Assembly: GCF_037975245.1 (NCBI RefSeq)
Contig: NC_092568.1
Span: 35,562,501 to 35,626,500 of the forward strand
Source: Apostichopus japonicus
Taxonomy: Eukaryota > Echinodermata > Holothuroidea > Aspidochirotida > Stichopodidae
Direction of reading: 5' to 3'
Length of the DNA stretch: 64,000 nucleotides
This document shows positions 11,550 to 22,059 of this stretch, piece by piece (within the stretch, counting starts at the first letter, position 1; each line of letters opens with the position of its first letter). Position numbers and translations under genes: made by a program. The notes under the pieces were generated by a model. The model did not search any database, was not told the origin of the DNA, and saw only the letters and a program-made list of their open reading frames with translations.

Positions 11550-14500
11550 CTATATTTTGTGAGCTGCTCGTATCACAGAGAACTTAATCCCATGTTTATG
11601 ACAGCGATCTATCAGCGATGTCCGATGAAAGGCTGCTGCGGGTGTGTAAACGCCACCTCTGTGAGAATACGTAGATATAAGCATACAAAGATAGCAGGTT
11701 AGAGAAATGAACAAATTGATTGACACCTAAAACAATTAACACGCAGTGAATAAATATAAAGCCATATTTAATGGATTACATTTTGAGCGAGGGGGGGGGG
11801 GGGGTGGAGGATGATTCAGCGATATACAGATATGCGCACAAACACTGTAGGGGGAAAGGGTTCCCATAGGTGCATGGATGTCTGTAGGGTAATTCTTCCA
11901 TGATAGGTGGATATCGATACTATATCCTGCAAAGGCGCAAGGAAGTCCGTGGTATTTTGGTTATAGTGGCTTTAACGGAGTATTGCTGTGTTTGTGTCAT
12001 GCGTGTGTGAGGGTGGGGGGGGGTGGGGAAGGGGTGATATATTAAGAAAAACTTGTGAAAATATAACACCATATTACAAATAAAACTCAACACACTGTCA
12101 TAAAACTTGCTTGGCAAATCGTGGGACATTTGGGTGCGGGTGGGGGGGGGGGTGGGGGCGGTGTTACTGACAAAGATGTGATTACCTGTCTGGAAGATAG
12201 CTCGTTTCTTTAAGAATCGTCAGACCAGCTTGTATCATGCCAATCGGAGTTGTGACGTATGCCATTTCTAACAAAAAACAAACAAACTACAGTTCAAAAT
12301 ATTTCAAAACATACTTTATACAGGCCTTAGTATCGACCTTATGTCTATAAACTGCATATATAATCATTGCAGTTAATATATAGATCGCTGTTATTTTGGG
12401 CAAGTTACGAAGGCATATACTGTTGTATCAGAGTATATGAATTGAAGTACAGACCCATAGATTCGAGCTTTTGATAGCAGTTTCAGTTTCGATCATTTTG
12501 TAGATATTCTTATAAGTAGTACTGGAACTTGCACAAACTGATGTCGAAGACGTTATCAGATCCACATATATAGATATGTATAGATTGTCTTGACTTACGC
12601 AATAGAATGTGTCACCAACGGTCAATTATCAATTCTTCTTATGTCTACCCGACCCCTCCCCACCCCTTTGGGAACCAGGTAGTGTTTCGGGGACATCTAT
12701 GTCACCAGACCCCTGAAGTTTCTGACAGTATTATGAAATAGCAACACTATACTTAAGTTACTTCGCGAGCCCTCGGTATTTTTCCTGGCTCCCTAATTGC
12801 CACAGGTTCCTCCCTTATACCACTCAGCCTGATCAGCCCCTCGCATCGATTCTCTCTCTATGTTTATAAATCCCTAATTAAGGCATGACGTTGCATCCAT
12901 GATGACAAGTTCGTGTGTAATTGAACAATAATGTTGGGAGGTGTATGCTGCGTTGTTTTACCTCCATGGTTGTACTATGAGTCACATTGAGAGAGTTTGA
13001 ATTTCCGATCAATTGAAAACTGAAAACGCTCTTTTACAAACCTGGTCCACATACTTGAGTTATAATCGCCATATCTTCTTTTCCCGACTTTTCGACAGAT
13101 TTAGATGAGAAACCTCTACCTCTGAAGGTAAAGGTAAACGATGTGGTCGCCATCTGGGCCTCAGTGGGTCCCTCGTGGCTGAAAACTCCAAACGTGAACA
13201 TTTTTGGGTACTAATGTCAAAGGATTATTAACCATTAGTTAGACCAAAACAATGTTGACAAGAAATGTCAAAGTTTGGAAGGAAAATTAATTTGAAAGTC
13301 CTAATCATGGATTAAAAATGTAGACTTGAAAGTTAAACTTTTGAAGGACGATTATTTTGCAACTAAATTGTTGGCAAACCTGAGTTTCCTCATAAGAAGT
13401 TAGCCAATTTTGCAGACAAACGTAACATATTTGAGTGACACGAGACATATGTCGAATTGCCAGTTATAATATAACCAGTTGCCATTATTCTTGATTCAGT
13501 GTTGAAGTTAAGTTTCCGTAGATGTATGCAGGCAGATGGGCAAAAGTTGAGCGGCTGAAGGTCAAGGGGGTTTCAAAGGTCACGGGACATATTTTGTTAG
13601 CTTCTCGGCCTTTTGGCTAAGATCATAAGTAGTATCTCTTCCCTTTCGAGGGAAATGGTGATGCACACCTGACGATGATCACACAGTCACAGTCCCGATG
13701 CAAGGGGACTGGGGTTAGAAGCGGATCAGTCGTTCAGTAGTTTGGTTTTCGTGCCCAGGTTCTTTCCTGGGCGACTTTTTCTTAAAAAGTATATTTTGTT
13801 AGCACTGACGGGCAAGGTATAAATAATGTCTGTCTTTTGGTTTGTGCCTGTAACATTTAGTATGGGGGGGGGGGTGGGATGGGGCTTGCAAGCATGGCAC
13901 TCTATATAGAGGGTGCTAATCTGGCACCGATAGCTGTATACAATTGTCGGTATGTCATATTTCTTACATAACTTGACAATTTATCGAATGTCAGGTCAAT
14001 AAAATACAAGACAAATATCCTCAAATTTGCAAAAGAAAGCATACTTCATTTACATAAGAAAGAGTACTTCATTTTCATAAGAAAACAAACAAAGTTGCTT
14101 CATGAATTTACCTTGGAGAGAAGTTTTCGTCCACATCTGAAGATAGACAAGATCCCAATATTTATCATGACAAAGATAAATGACATCAAAGATAAGAAAC
14201 TCCGCCTAGTGTAACTTTGTCGATACTGCACCTGTCAATATTAAATGAACGAAACGATTGGAACAGTGCCCATTAATTGTTGTCTCTTAATTAATTTACA
14301 CACAATTATAGTATACATTCTAAGCCTGCCTATTGTAAGCTGGTTGCATGTCAGAGCAGGGAGTTGTTCCATATAACAACTCCCTGGTCAAAGGCATTTT
14401 TGAACACCCCACAGCCTCCCCGTGTCACTGTCCCTTCCCCCAGCTCCTTTCAAATTCTCCAATCTCACATTTACCTGTCTAGCAGCGGTTGCTCCTGTTT

Positions 14501-16151
14501 TCTAATCCTGTTGTAAAATCGAGACAGCCGATTGGTAACTGATGTCATGCATTGCAAAGAGAACTGAGAGGAAGATCAGAGCATCAAATTCCATTACACT
14601 CAGCAGTGGCGTAGGAAGGTACTTTTGAGTGGGGGGGGGGGCTGAAGACTGACGGCCGGCCTGGGGGAGGGGTCTAAGGGGAGGGGGTGTCCCCTCCTTT
14701 GGATTTTTTTTTGCATTTCCAGGTGGCCTCAGATGCAATTTGGTGCAATATAGCACACTTCAACACCCACTCCATTTTGTAACTAATTTTGCATTTTCAC
14801 CTGGCCTTAGATGCAATTTGGTGCTCCAAATGAGATTTTTTTTCTCATTTGGAAATGAAAAAGGGGGTTTCTGACTTGCGAAGCGGTGGGGGGGGGGGCG
14901 GAATGATACTTCCGCCCCCCATATTTTTCACTAGGGGGCTGGCGCCCCCAGCCCCCCGGTTCCTACGCCCTTGACACTCAGTAAAAGGAGATTAATTTCT
15001 TACCGGTCTTTCCTTCTTGGTCTCGTAAAGGTATCTCTGTGATCTATTGACAACACTGGCATCAGTACTGTTTAATGGTATGCACCAACCTCCACAGATA
15101 TCACTGTAGAACAGCGGGCCCCTGTATAGACATATAAAAACAAGTATTAAATAAAGTGGTATCAGGAAAAACGTGTGTTTTGAAGCTTAACAATATGAAT
15201 GTAAAAATTATTTGAATGGCCATAACGCCAACTTTAATTTACCTCTTGATTTTATTTGGAAAACTGCTAGAATTTTACAAATTCTATACAGGAAAGATAT
15301 ACGAGTCAAGCTGGTCGGTTACCGAGGACAATTATGTCACCAGGTTGCCCCCCCCACTCTATGGTACCCTCCATTCCCCCTTAAGTATATTATGAAGAGT
15401 ATATATTTTCCCGGGCACTCTTCACATTTTCTCGGCTCCCTAATTCCAAGGCCCCCCCCCCCCGACCAACTTGTGTCAGGTCTGATCCGATGTGCAAATA
15501 ACCTATTTTCCAGAAACAGAGTTCTTGTAAAAAATTATCCGTTATGTTAGAGAAAAACACGTATTCGAGTTAACATCAAGTGTATCGTGAAATTGTGATG
15601 TTTAAGGGACGCTCGAAAAGTTAGGCAACTACGGTACCTCGCAATTTTACCTTATCACGACGTAGTCCATTGAAAACACATAAAATCTACTAAGATGGAT
15701 GCTTCAGAGATTCAGCATGTACCTTGGTTTAAGTTTGGGCTTGCACTCAGGTAACGGAGCATAGTGAAACCTTTCACGTATTTCCTTAATCTCATTTCGA
15801 TTGGCTACAACGTGCACTGCAGAATTCAAAGTTCCAAAATTTAAGGTTGTTCCCTGTGTGTAAAATGAATGCGCAAGATTATCAGATGCAAACAGTCTTA
15901 GGCCTATAATTCAAACCGTCGTAATTATAGAGAAAAGAAGAGCAAATTAAGATTAATAGATTTATGATGATGACAATGAGGAAGATCATGCTGACGAAAT
16001 GAACAATAATGATGACGATTACTAACAGTACAATAAACAGTACAAAATATAACAATAGTCATATACCGATAACAGTAACAAGGTAATAACGATATGACGA
16101 TAATGATGATGATGATGACGACGACGACGACGACGATAATGATGATGATGC

Positions 16152-16242
<91 letters not shown>

Positions 16243-16290
16243 TGTGGTTGTGGTAGTGATGACTATGACGATGATGATGATGATGATGAC

Positions 16291-16363
<73 letters not shown>

Positions 16364-16764
16364 GTGGTGGTGATGGTTGTGGTGGTGATGACGATGACGA
16401 TGACGACGACGACGACGATGACGATGATGACGATGACGTTGACGATGATTTTGGAAGATTCTCAATCACAAATTGATTCAGTAATACATGATTTTGTTAT
16501 ACCTCTGGTCCATGGTGGGAGGCCTGATAACCTTCTACTGAATTCAAGATTCCTAGAGGTAGAGATAAAGAGAGACGGGAAGTAAGAAAGGAATAAAAAC
16601 AAAGTGAAGATTTCTGGGATCATTTATGCTAAGATGACTGCAATGAGAGGACTCAATGCAATTAGATGATAACAATCGAAGCAATAGATGCTAACCACAA
16701 AAACATAACCTTAAACCAGAGGAATGCAATATCTTTCAGTATAGATACACACTGCCCACGCATG

Positions 16765-16845
<81 letters not shown>

Positions 16846-19604
16846 GGAACGTCAGTCGGTGAGTTATGAATTAAAATAATTCAACTTTGAAACTTTTGTT
16901 GCCCTCTCTTTGTCTTTGGCAAATCCTTTCCATATTACTTTTTAGTCACATGAAATTTCAACCTGAATTTATTTTTATCATTTAAAATTTGACGGAACGT
17001 ATAGTCAGACTAATCATGAATTGCTATGAGATTTTTGAATTCAGCAGTACCGGAAAAAATAATCGCCCAAACGTTGCTTTCTAGTAAGTAGAGTGCATGT
17101 TGTTAGGAATTTGGTCTCAAAAGACAATTTAAACTTTCACGGAGCCTTAACACAAACAATCTCTAAATGTACAATCATATAGAATAATTCATTCTACCAG
17201 TGAAGCCGTGAAGTGACATACGTACGTTTGAGATCAGGACGAGAACACCACTTGATTTATCAAAATATGAAACTATTAATACATATAATGTGTTTTCTTT
17301 ATCATTTTCAAGGACATGAAATCAAAGTCAACATTTTCTTACCTGGAAATTGTTTCTTGACAAATAAGACTCCAAGATCTGAAGGAATGCTATCAAATCC
17401 ACACGCTTCTACAATGTATACTCCGGCCTTCTTGGCAGTCTCGTGATAATCAAGTTGTAACTTTTCAAGAAACTGCAGGAAGAGTTACATTTATGACGTA
17501 CAGTTGGTTGCTATTGTAAAGTAGGCTACGTATATATACTTGAGTATAAACGATACGGTCTACACACTGCAGAAACTAACGTGCATATTATTGCATCAAA
17601 GGTAGCAATGCATTTTAAAGTTTTAGTAAATTGTTATGTCAGTCCGAGGGAAAAACAAACACACATGAGTGCTCATAATGTCTCTAGCTGTTCCGGTTTT
17701 CAAGACTTCCAGCTTTCAATTATAACTGCTAAATATCAGGAACGCTCCTTTAAGGCTACACTGGCGATGTCGTCACGTCCTCAGTGGAGTGCGTACATGT
17801 TAATTTTAATCCTTTGTCTAACTCGACCAAAACATGTCCTATCTACTTCGTATGGACAATAGAGAACCCTTTGTTGACGTTCAACAACATTTGTCGGTTT
17901 CTTGTACATTGTTAATTAACGTGTTACTTGAGGCCATACTTGTAAGAGTCTTATGGTTCCAATGGATGTTTGTGTTGTATCTGAGGAACTGACCTAATGG
18001 TTTGTATATGTGTTCAACTGAACAGTACAACCACTTAAAATGACGAGCCACTAGTATTTAAATGATCATTTCTCATTTTCAGCTCTTATAGACATGTATA
18101 AACTGACAGCTTTAGTATTTTACGGTCTACATAATCAAACTTAATTTTGTGACTAAAGCAATCCTTTTAAAAATAGGTTGAAATGCATCGACAGACCGTA
18201 TGTATGAATGTACAGTATGTATGAATTTTAGTTCCTCCTGCAAGCAGGCACTCGCGAAGAAGCCATCATTGTCTTATCAAAGCCGCAAGCTGACCGAAGT
18301 CAGTCTCTTAGATTCATATTTAACGTCCATGATTATGAATTGTCAATTGTCAACAACTGTGTAACTTGACGACATACATTATTCTTGGGATGACTCGAAC
18401 TGGGGACCTTTTGATTGGAAGGCACCGGCGTTAACCACTAAGCTAGCACTCCTTGAGCTAACACTTCACACCGTTTATACAATTGTGTTTTTCTCTCAAA
18501 ACTACTTGGCATTTTGTGCCTATAAAGCAATCCTTTTTACAAGAGGTTAAAAAGCATCGACAGCCCGTTTATACAATTTTTTTTCCTTCTCAAACTTCAA
18601 TTCAGGCCTAAACGAATTGGAAACAAATTGTTATTACGATGAGAGGTCTGAAAGCAAATTGAATGACTACATCATTTTAACGAGAAAATATAAAAAAGAA
18701 TTTCAACAAAGTTCAGATTTTTAATTACATCGTCCTTCAAAATTGATTTACCTGTATTTCACCGCTGATATCAATGTGATGACATTTGTTTCTTATGCAA
18801 GCTTCCACCACAGGTACACCGTAGAAACGATACTGTTATAACATAAAAGAACTATAAGATTAAAACGTAGTCGGTTCGCCTCATGATCACGGAGGAATCG
18901 TTTATGACATGGAAATGTTAGATATGTTGTGAGTCTACATTACCAGGCAGTACTTAAAGTATAAGTAATTCTAACATGAAAAGATACTTGTTCCGCACGA
19001 CGTAATATTTACAACTATTCGATCCCTGTCACACAATTGAACGCACCCCACCCCCTTTCTCTATATCACGTAAGGTACCTCACTCCAGACTAAGTTGAAC
19101 ACTTTTAAGGTTGTCATGGGCTCTTCCGGTTTGTATACGCCTTGGCAAGTAGTGAGACATCAATTAAACTGGTCTTTCTCCTGTATGGATATAATTAACT
19201 GTTACTTTCCTGCTCTCATCTTCCCTCGCTTTTTTCCTACTCATGGAATGTAATACATATATATATTTAGAAAATGCAGAGATATTTACGATTTTAAATT
19301 TTTGACCATTGACTGCATGGTATGATGCAATACAGGATAAAATCTTACGGGACCAACAAGATTGAGCAAAAGCTTTCCTCGCCGACACATGGCGTCCAGA
19401 GATGCAACATCGCTCACATCTGCAGAAACGTATCCGACTTGCTTCAGGTTAACTCCTATCAACAAATATTCGAACATAAAACAGCTTTAACGGTGAAGTG
19501 TAGCCTACGTCAAGATTACTGTACTCACACAAAATATCTTAGAAATTCGAAACGTAGACACCTATTTGATCAAATTTGCAGACTGTTTGTGTCTATATAT
19601 AAAT

Positions 19605-19675
<71 letters not shown>

Positions 19676-19877
19676 AGATCAGCTGCGCTAACTATTTTAT
19701 ACCTGTCTTCCGTTCTGCCCAGTCCACTACGTTCCTCAATTTCTCTTCATTCCGCCCTGCAACAGCCCATTTCAAGCCAGGGTTTTCTTTGCAAACTTCA
19801 GCTAACTGTATAACACAATGTTTCCCCGTAAAGCCACTGGCGCCAAACAATACTATGTCGAATTCTTCAGAGGCCAT
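11550..19877 (-). CDS. SCCPDH: Saccharopine dehydrogenase-like oxidoreductase (second paralogue, nearly complete)
   Basis: Exons in transcription order: 19877-19703, 19455-19349, 18832-18752, 17472-17343, 15853-15723, 15121-15004, 14231-14112, 13210-13042, 12267-12186 and 11658-11550 (stop TAG 11552-11550). The ATG at 19877 gives MASEEFDIVLFGASGFTGK, the Rossmann-type dinucleotide-binding start of SCCPDH; an upstream in-frame GTG is not needed. Later blocks include WAVAGRNEEKL, LLLNLVGP/YRFYGVPVVEACI, GFDSIPSDLG, SQRYLYETKKERP, a hydrophobic helix (FLSLMSFIFVMINIGILSIF), FTFGVFSHEGPTEAQ and GGVYTPAAAFHRTSLIDR. About 407 residues are accounted for, against about 429 in human. The exon ending at 17343 is in phase 1 while the one starting at 15853 needs phase 0, and about 13 residues of the family are missing there, so one short exon in 15854-17342 was not found. 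Substrate unknown; a membrane or lipid-droplet association is known for the family. Confidence 0.9.
13602..13790 (+). mobile_element. SINE-like element with a U2 snRNA-derived head (copy 1)
   Basis: The first 40 or so bases follow the 5' end of U2 snRNA: TTCTCGGCCTTTTGGCTAAG, then GATCA and the branch-site-recognition segment GTAGTATCT. The rest does not follow U2; it includes ACACCTGACGATGATCAC and a perfect hairpin CCCAGGTTCTTTCCTGGG near the end, followed by TTCTTAAAAAGT. The element is flanked by an exact 13-bp direct repeat ATATTTTGTTAGC at 13589-13601 and 13791-13803, the mark of target-primed insertion. It lies in an intron of the minus-strand SCCPDH gene. A second copy is at 51760-51951. 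Confidence 0.85.
14604..14973. mobile_element. hAT-like MITE (family A, copy 1)
   Basis: About 370 bp, beginning CAGTGGCGTAGGAAGG and ending CCTACGCCCTTG, which are imperfect terminal inverted repeats. An exact 8-bp duplication ACACTCAG flanks it (14596-14603 and 14974-14981). CA...TG ends with 8-bp duplications are typical of the hAT superfamily. There is no transposase frame, so it is non-autonomous. A second copy in opposite orientation lies at 55753-56113. It sits directly beside the exon at 15004-15121 of SCCPDH. Confidence 0.9.
16091..16450. repeat. (GAT)n trinucleotide microsatellite
   Basis: About 350 bp of GAT/ATG repeats with GAC and GGT variants, inside an intron of the minus-strand SCCPDH gene. 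It makes open frames of poly-His, poly-Met or poly-Ser in several registers that are artefacts of the repeat. Confidence 0.95.
16767..16846. repeat. (TA)n microsatellite
   Basis: A TA dinucleotide run with minor interruptions. Confidence 0.95.
18152..18597. repeat. Short tandem duplication split by a SINE
   Basis: A unit that begins TAAAGCAATCCTTTT, contains GCATCGACAG and continues CCGTTTATACAATT...TCTCAAAAC occurs at 18523-18597. In the left copy the first part is at 18152-18198 and the second part only resumes at about 18471, with a SINE (18233-18466) in between. Confidence 0.65.
18233..18466 (-). mobile_element. tRNA-derived SINE (family 2, copy 1)
   Basis: Minus-strand reading starts AGTGTTAGCTCAAGGAGTGC, has TAGCTTAGTGGTTAACG (A-box position) and CCCAGTTCGAGTC (B-box position), then a non-tRNA body with CTGACTTCGGTCAGCTTGCG. 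The plus-strand copy at 39253-39455 shares head and body in the same order. It cannot be a working tRNA because the acceptor stem is absent and the body is fused on. Confidence 0.8.
19605..19676. repeat. (TA)n microsatellite
   Basis: A TA run just upstream, in transcription order downstream, of SCCPDH exon 1. Confidence 0.95.
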
Positions 19878-22059
19878 TTTTGTCAGCACCTCATTGGTGA
19901 TGAATTATGTAGGCCTATATATACAGTGGTTATTGTGTCATGGACTTCTTGGTCTGCACACAAGATAATTTACATTTAAAGTTTAATCTGTACTTTGGAG
20001 TTTGAGTTGAGTGTGATTACGTTTCTTAATTAGATCAATATTTGATTGATACGGATTAAATCAACTAGACTAGTATATACATGGATATTTTGCATTAATT
20101 TTGTTAAATTAACAGACCTTTATCGTGTTTTTACACCAATATTGTATGTAATTTTAGTTCATTTGCTTGAAAATTGGTTTTATTTGAAATAGTGAAAGTG
20201 TCCAAAGTTTGGGAAATCTTAAAAAATAAGGTGTTTGCAGATGATTATAACAGTACAAAAGAGCTTGTGGTCGTCAAAATATTTAGAGCCGACCGGACCC
20301 GGAACCGGGAACAGGCTATACGTCAAGTTCCCCTGCCTCCTGCTCAATCTGGTGAAACTTTGAACCTGGAAGTGGCCCTTGGTATAATTATAAACTTAAG
20401 GTTTGAAAAAAAGCTTTTGAAAGAAAGTTTACCTTTTCATCAATTGAAAATGAAAATGCCAGCACGTCAGAAACACATTTTTTTCTTCAAATTGACATGC
20501 TACGTGCCACGCAGCAATGCGACAATTTGGTAATTTTCACCATTGCAAGATATGATATTATTATAATTTACAACTGTCAACTGGACAAATATTGTAAATA
20601 TGGCTTACCGTGTAACCAGGGCTAATGTTTTAGACAACTTACTCCAGCCAATTCGTAATTAGTTTGACAATAACATACATATTCGTCTTTTTTGTCCATT
20701 TTGTTTTGTAGTTGAAATTTGTTAATTATCAAAATTGTAAGATATATTGCAATTGCAATAACATCAATTGTACAATCAGCATGTAGCAATATAATCGAAA
20801 TATGCAAATAATTTTGACATTTGATCGCTGGAACGAATCACGTTTCACGAAGTAGCATAGCGCCATCTAATATAGGCCTCGACTGCGTACCGAATCCCTG
20901 TTCAATACATCATGGTTCAGACTACAGTTAAATAACAGGCTAAACTTAGGCCTAGGTTTCTCAGTGTGCACCGTTTACACAACCAACCTTAGGTTTCCTC
21001 TGTACTTTCACCAACACCACTTACAGTTCGCAAGGTAAGGCACACTCAGTATCACTCATGATTCATGATTATCCTTCTCATCATAAAAAGGCGTCGAACG
21101 GAATGGATGTAAGCAGATCCTGTGTCTTCGTTTACTAAACTACCAGCCTTTGGAGGCTATTTCTAGGGTACTACAATGAAGGCCCTAGCCTAACGTGAGC
21201 CAGTAATGTCTTTGCCTAGGCATTGGCTAGTTACAAAACGTAGGCCTACACTTCAGTAGTACTGTAGTTTTATTTCCAAGGAGTCCTACTTAGCAAAGTA
21301 TCGATCGCTATTCGTGTAAAATCATAGCGAACAGGTAGAAACTATACCTAGCCTATAAAAATCCTTGCCATTAAGCGAAAGATACCTAAACATATGATGA
21401 TACCAAACAGCTTAACTGAGCCTAGGCTAGTATGATATTCTAATGACATTGTATACTTAGCTGTAGGCTAGGGCTTCTCAATCAGAACTTGATGACAGCA
21501 AAGCAAAATACAACTTCATATACCTACAGGCTACAGGAATGTTTGGCTAACATCAACGTTAGTCTTACACTATAGTATAGTACCAACAGAAACTACCAAT
21601 TCAACAGGGTACTCGTGATACACATGAATTTAATTGAACAATTTTAAGCTAATTGCAACAACCAATTCTACATACGCTAGACTAACATTTGTTCTGGGTA
21701 TGTGTCATTAGTTTTGTCATGCTATGCTCCAACTGTAGAAAACTGAGTACCCATCAGTTGGAACCTCAATTCACCGTGCAGCGTAGTAGCCTCAATCATA
21801 AAACTATAATTTAAAAGTTAAAACTACACTTTCTTTGACATAAGAATTGTGTCGTTCTCAAATTTAAGGCCTGTAATCAGTTGTTCCACTGCAATTCTTC
21901 ATCACCCAGAATGGAGACTTAGTGGACTTGTGCACTTTTCTGAAATGATCTCTGTATATAACATTAACATTTACCCCTGTACAATACATATAAGTGAAAT
22001 ATAAATGAACCATAAAGGTTTTTCAAGCACTTTTGCTTCTTATTTCAGAAACAAGCACG
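19878..22059. promoter_or_regulatory. Divergent intergenic region between SCCPDH (-) and the ATP5MJ-like gene (+)
   Basis: It should hold both promoters. A consensus donor GCAAG/GTAAGG at 21034-21039 could end a non-coding first exon of the plus-strand gene, whose first coding exon has a clean acceptor at 22048. I see no convincing TATA or initiator. An open frame at 20174-20533 shows no family resemblance. Confidence 0.35.

Noticed and set aside
13602-13790. A functional U2 snRNA gene
   Set aside because: Only the first 40 or so bases follow U2; the Sm site and later stem-loops are absent, and insertion duplications flank it.
16022-16585. Poly-His, poly-Ser and poly-Met frames
   Set aside because: All come from one GAT microsatellite in different registers.
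20174-20533. 119-codon plus-strand frame between SCCPDH and the ATP5MJ-like gene
   Set aside because: AT-rich, starts at a non-ATG codon or late ATG, no recognisable domain.
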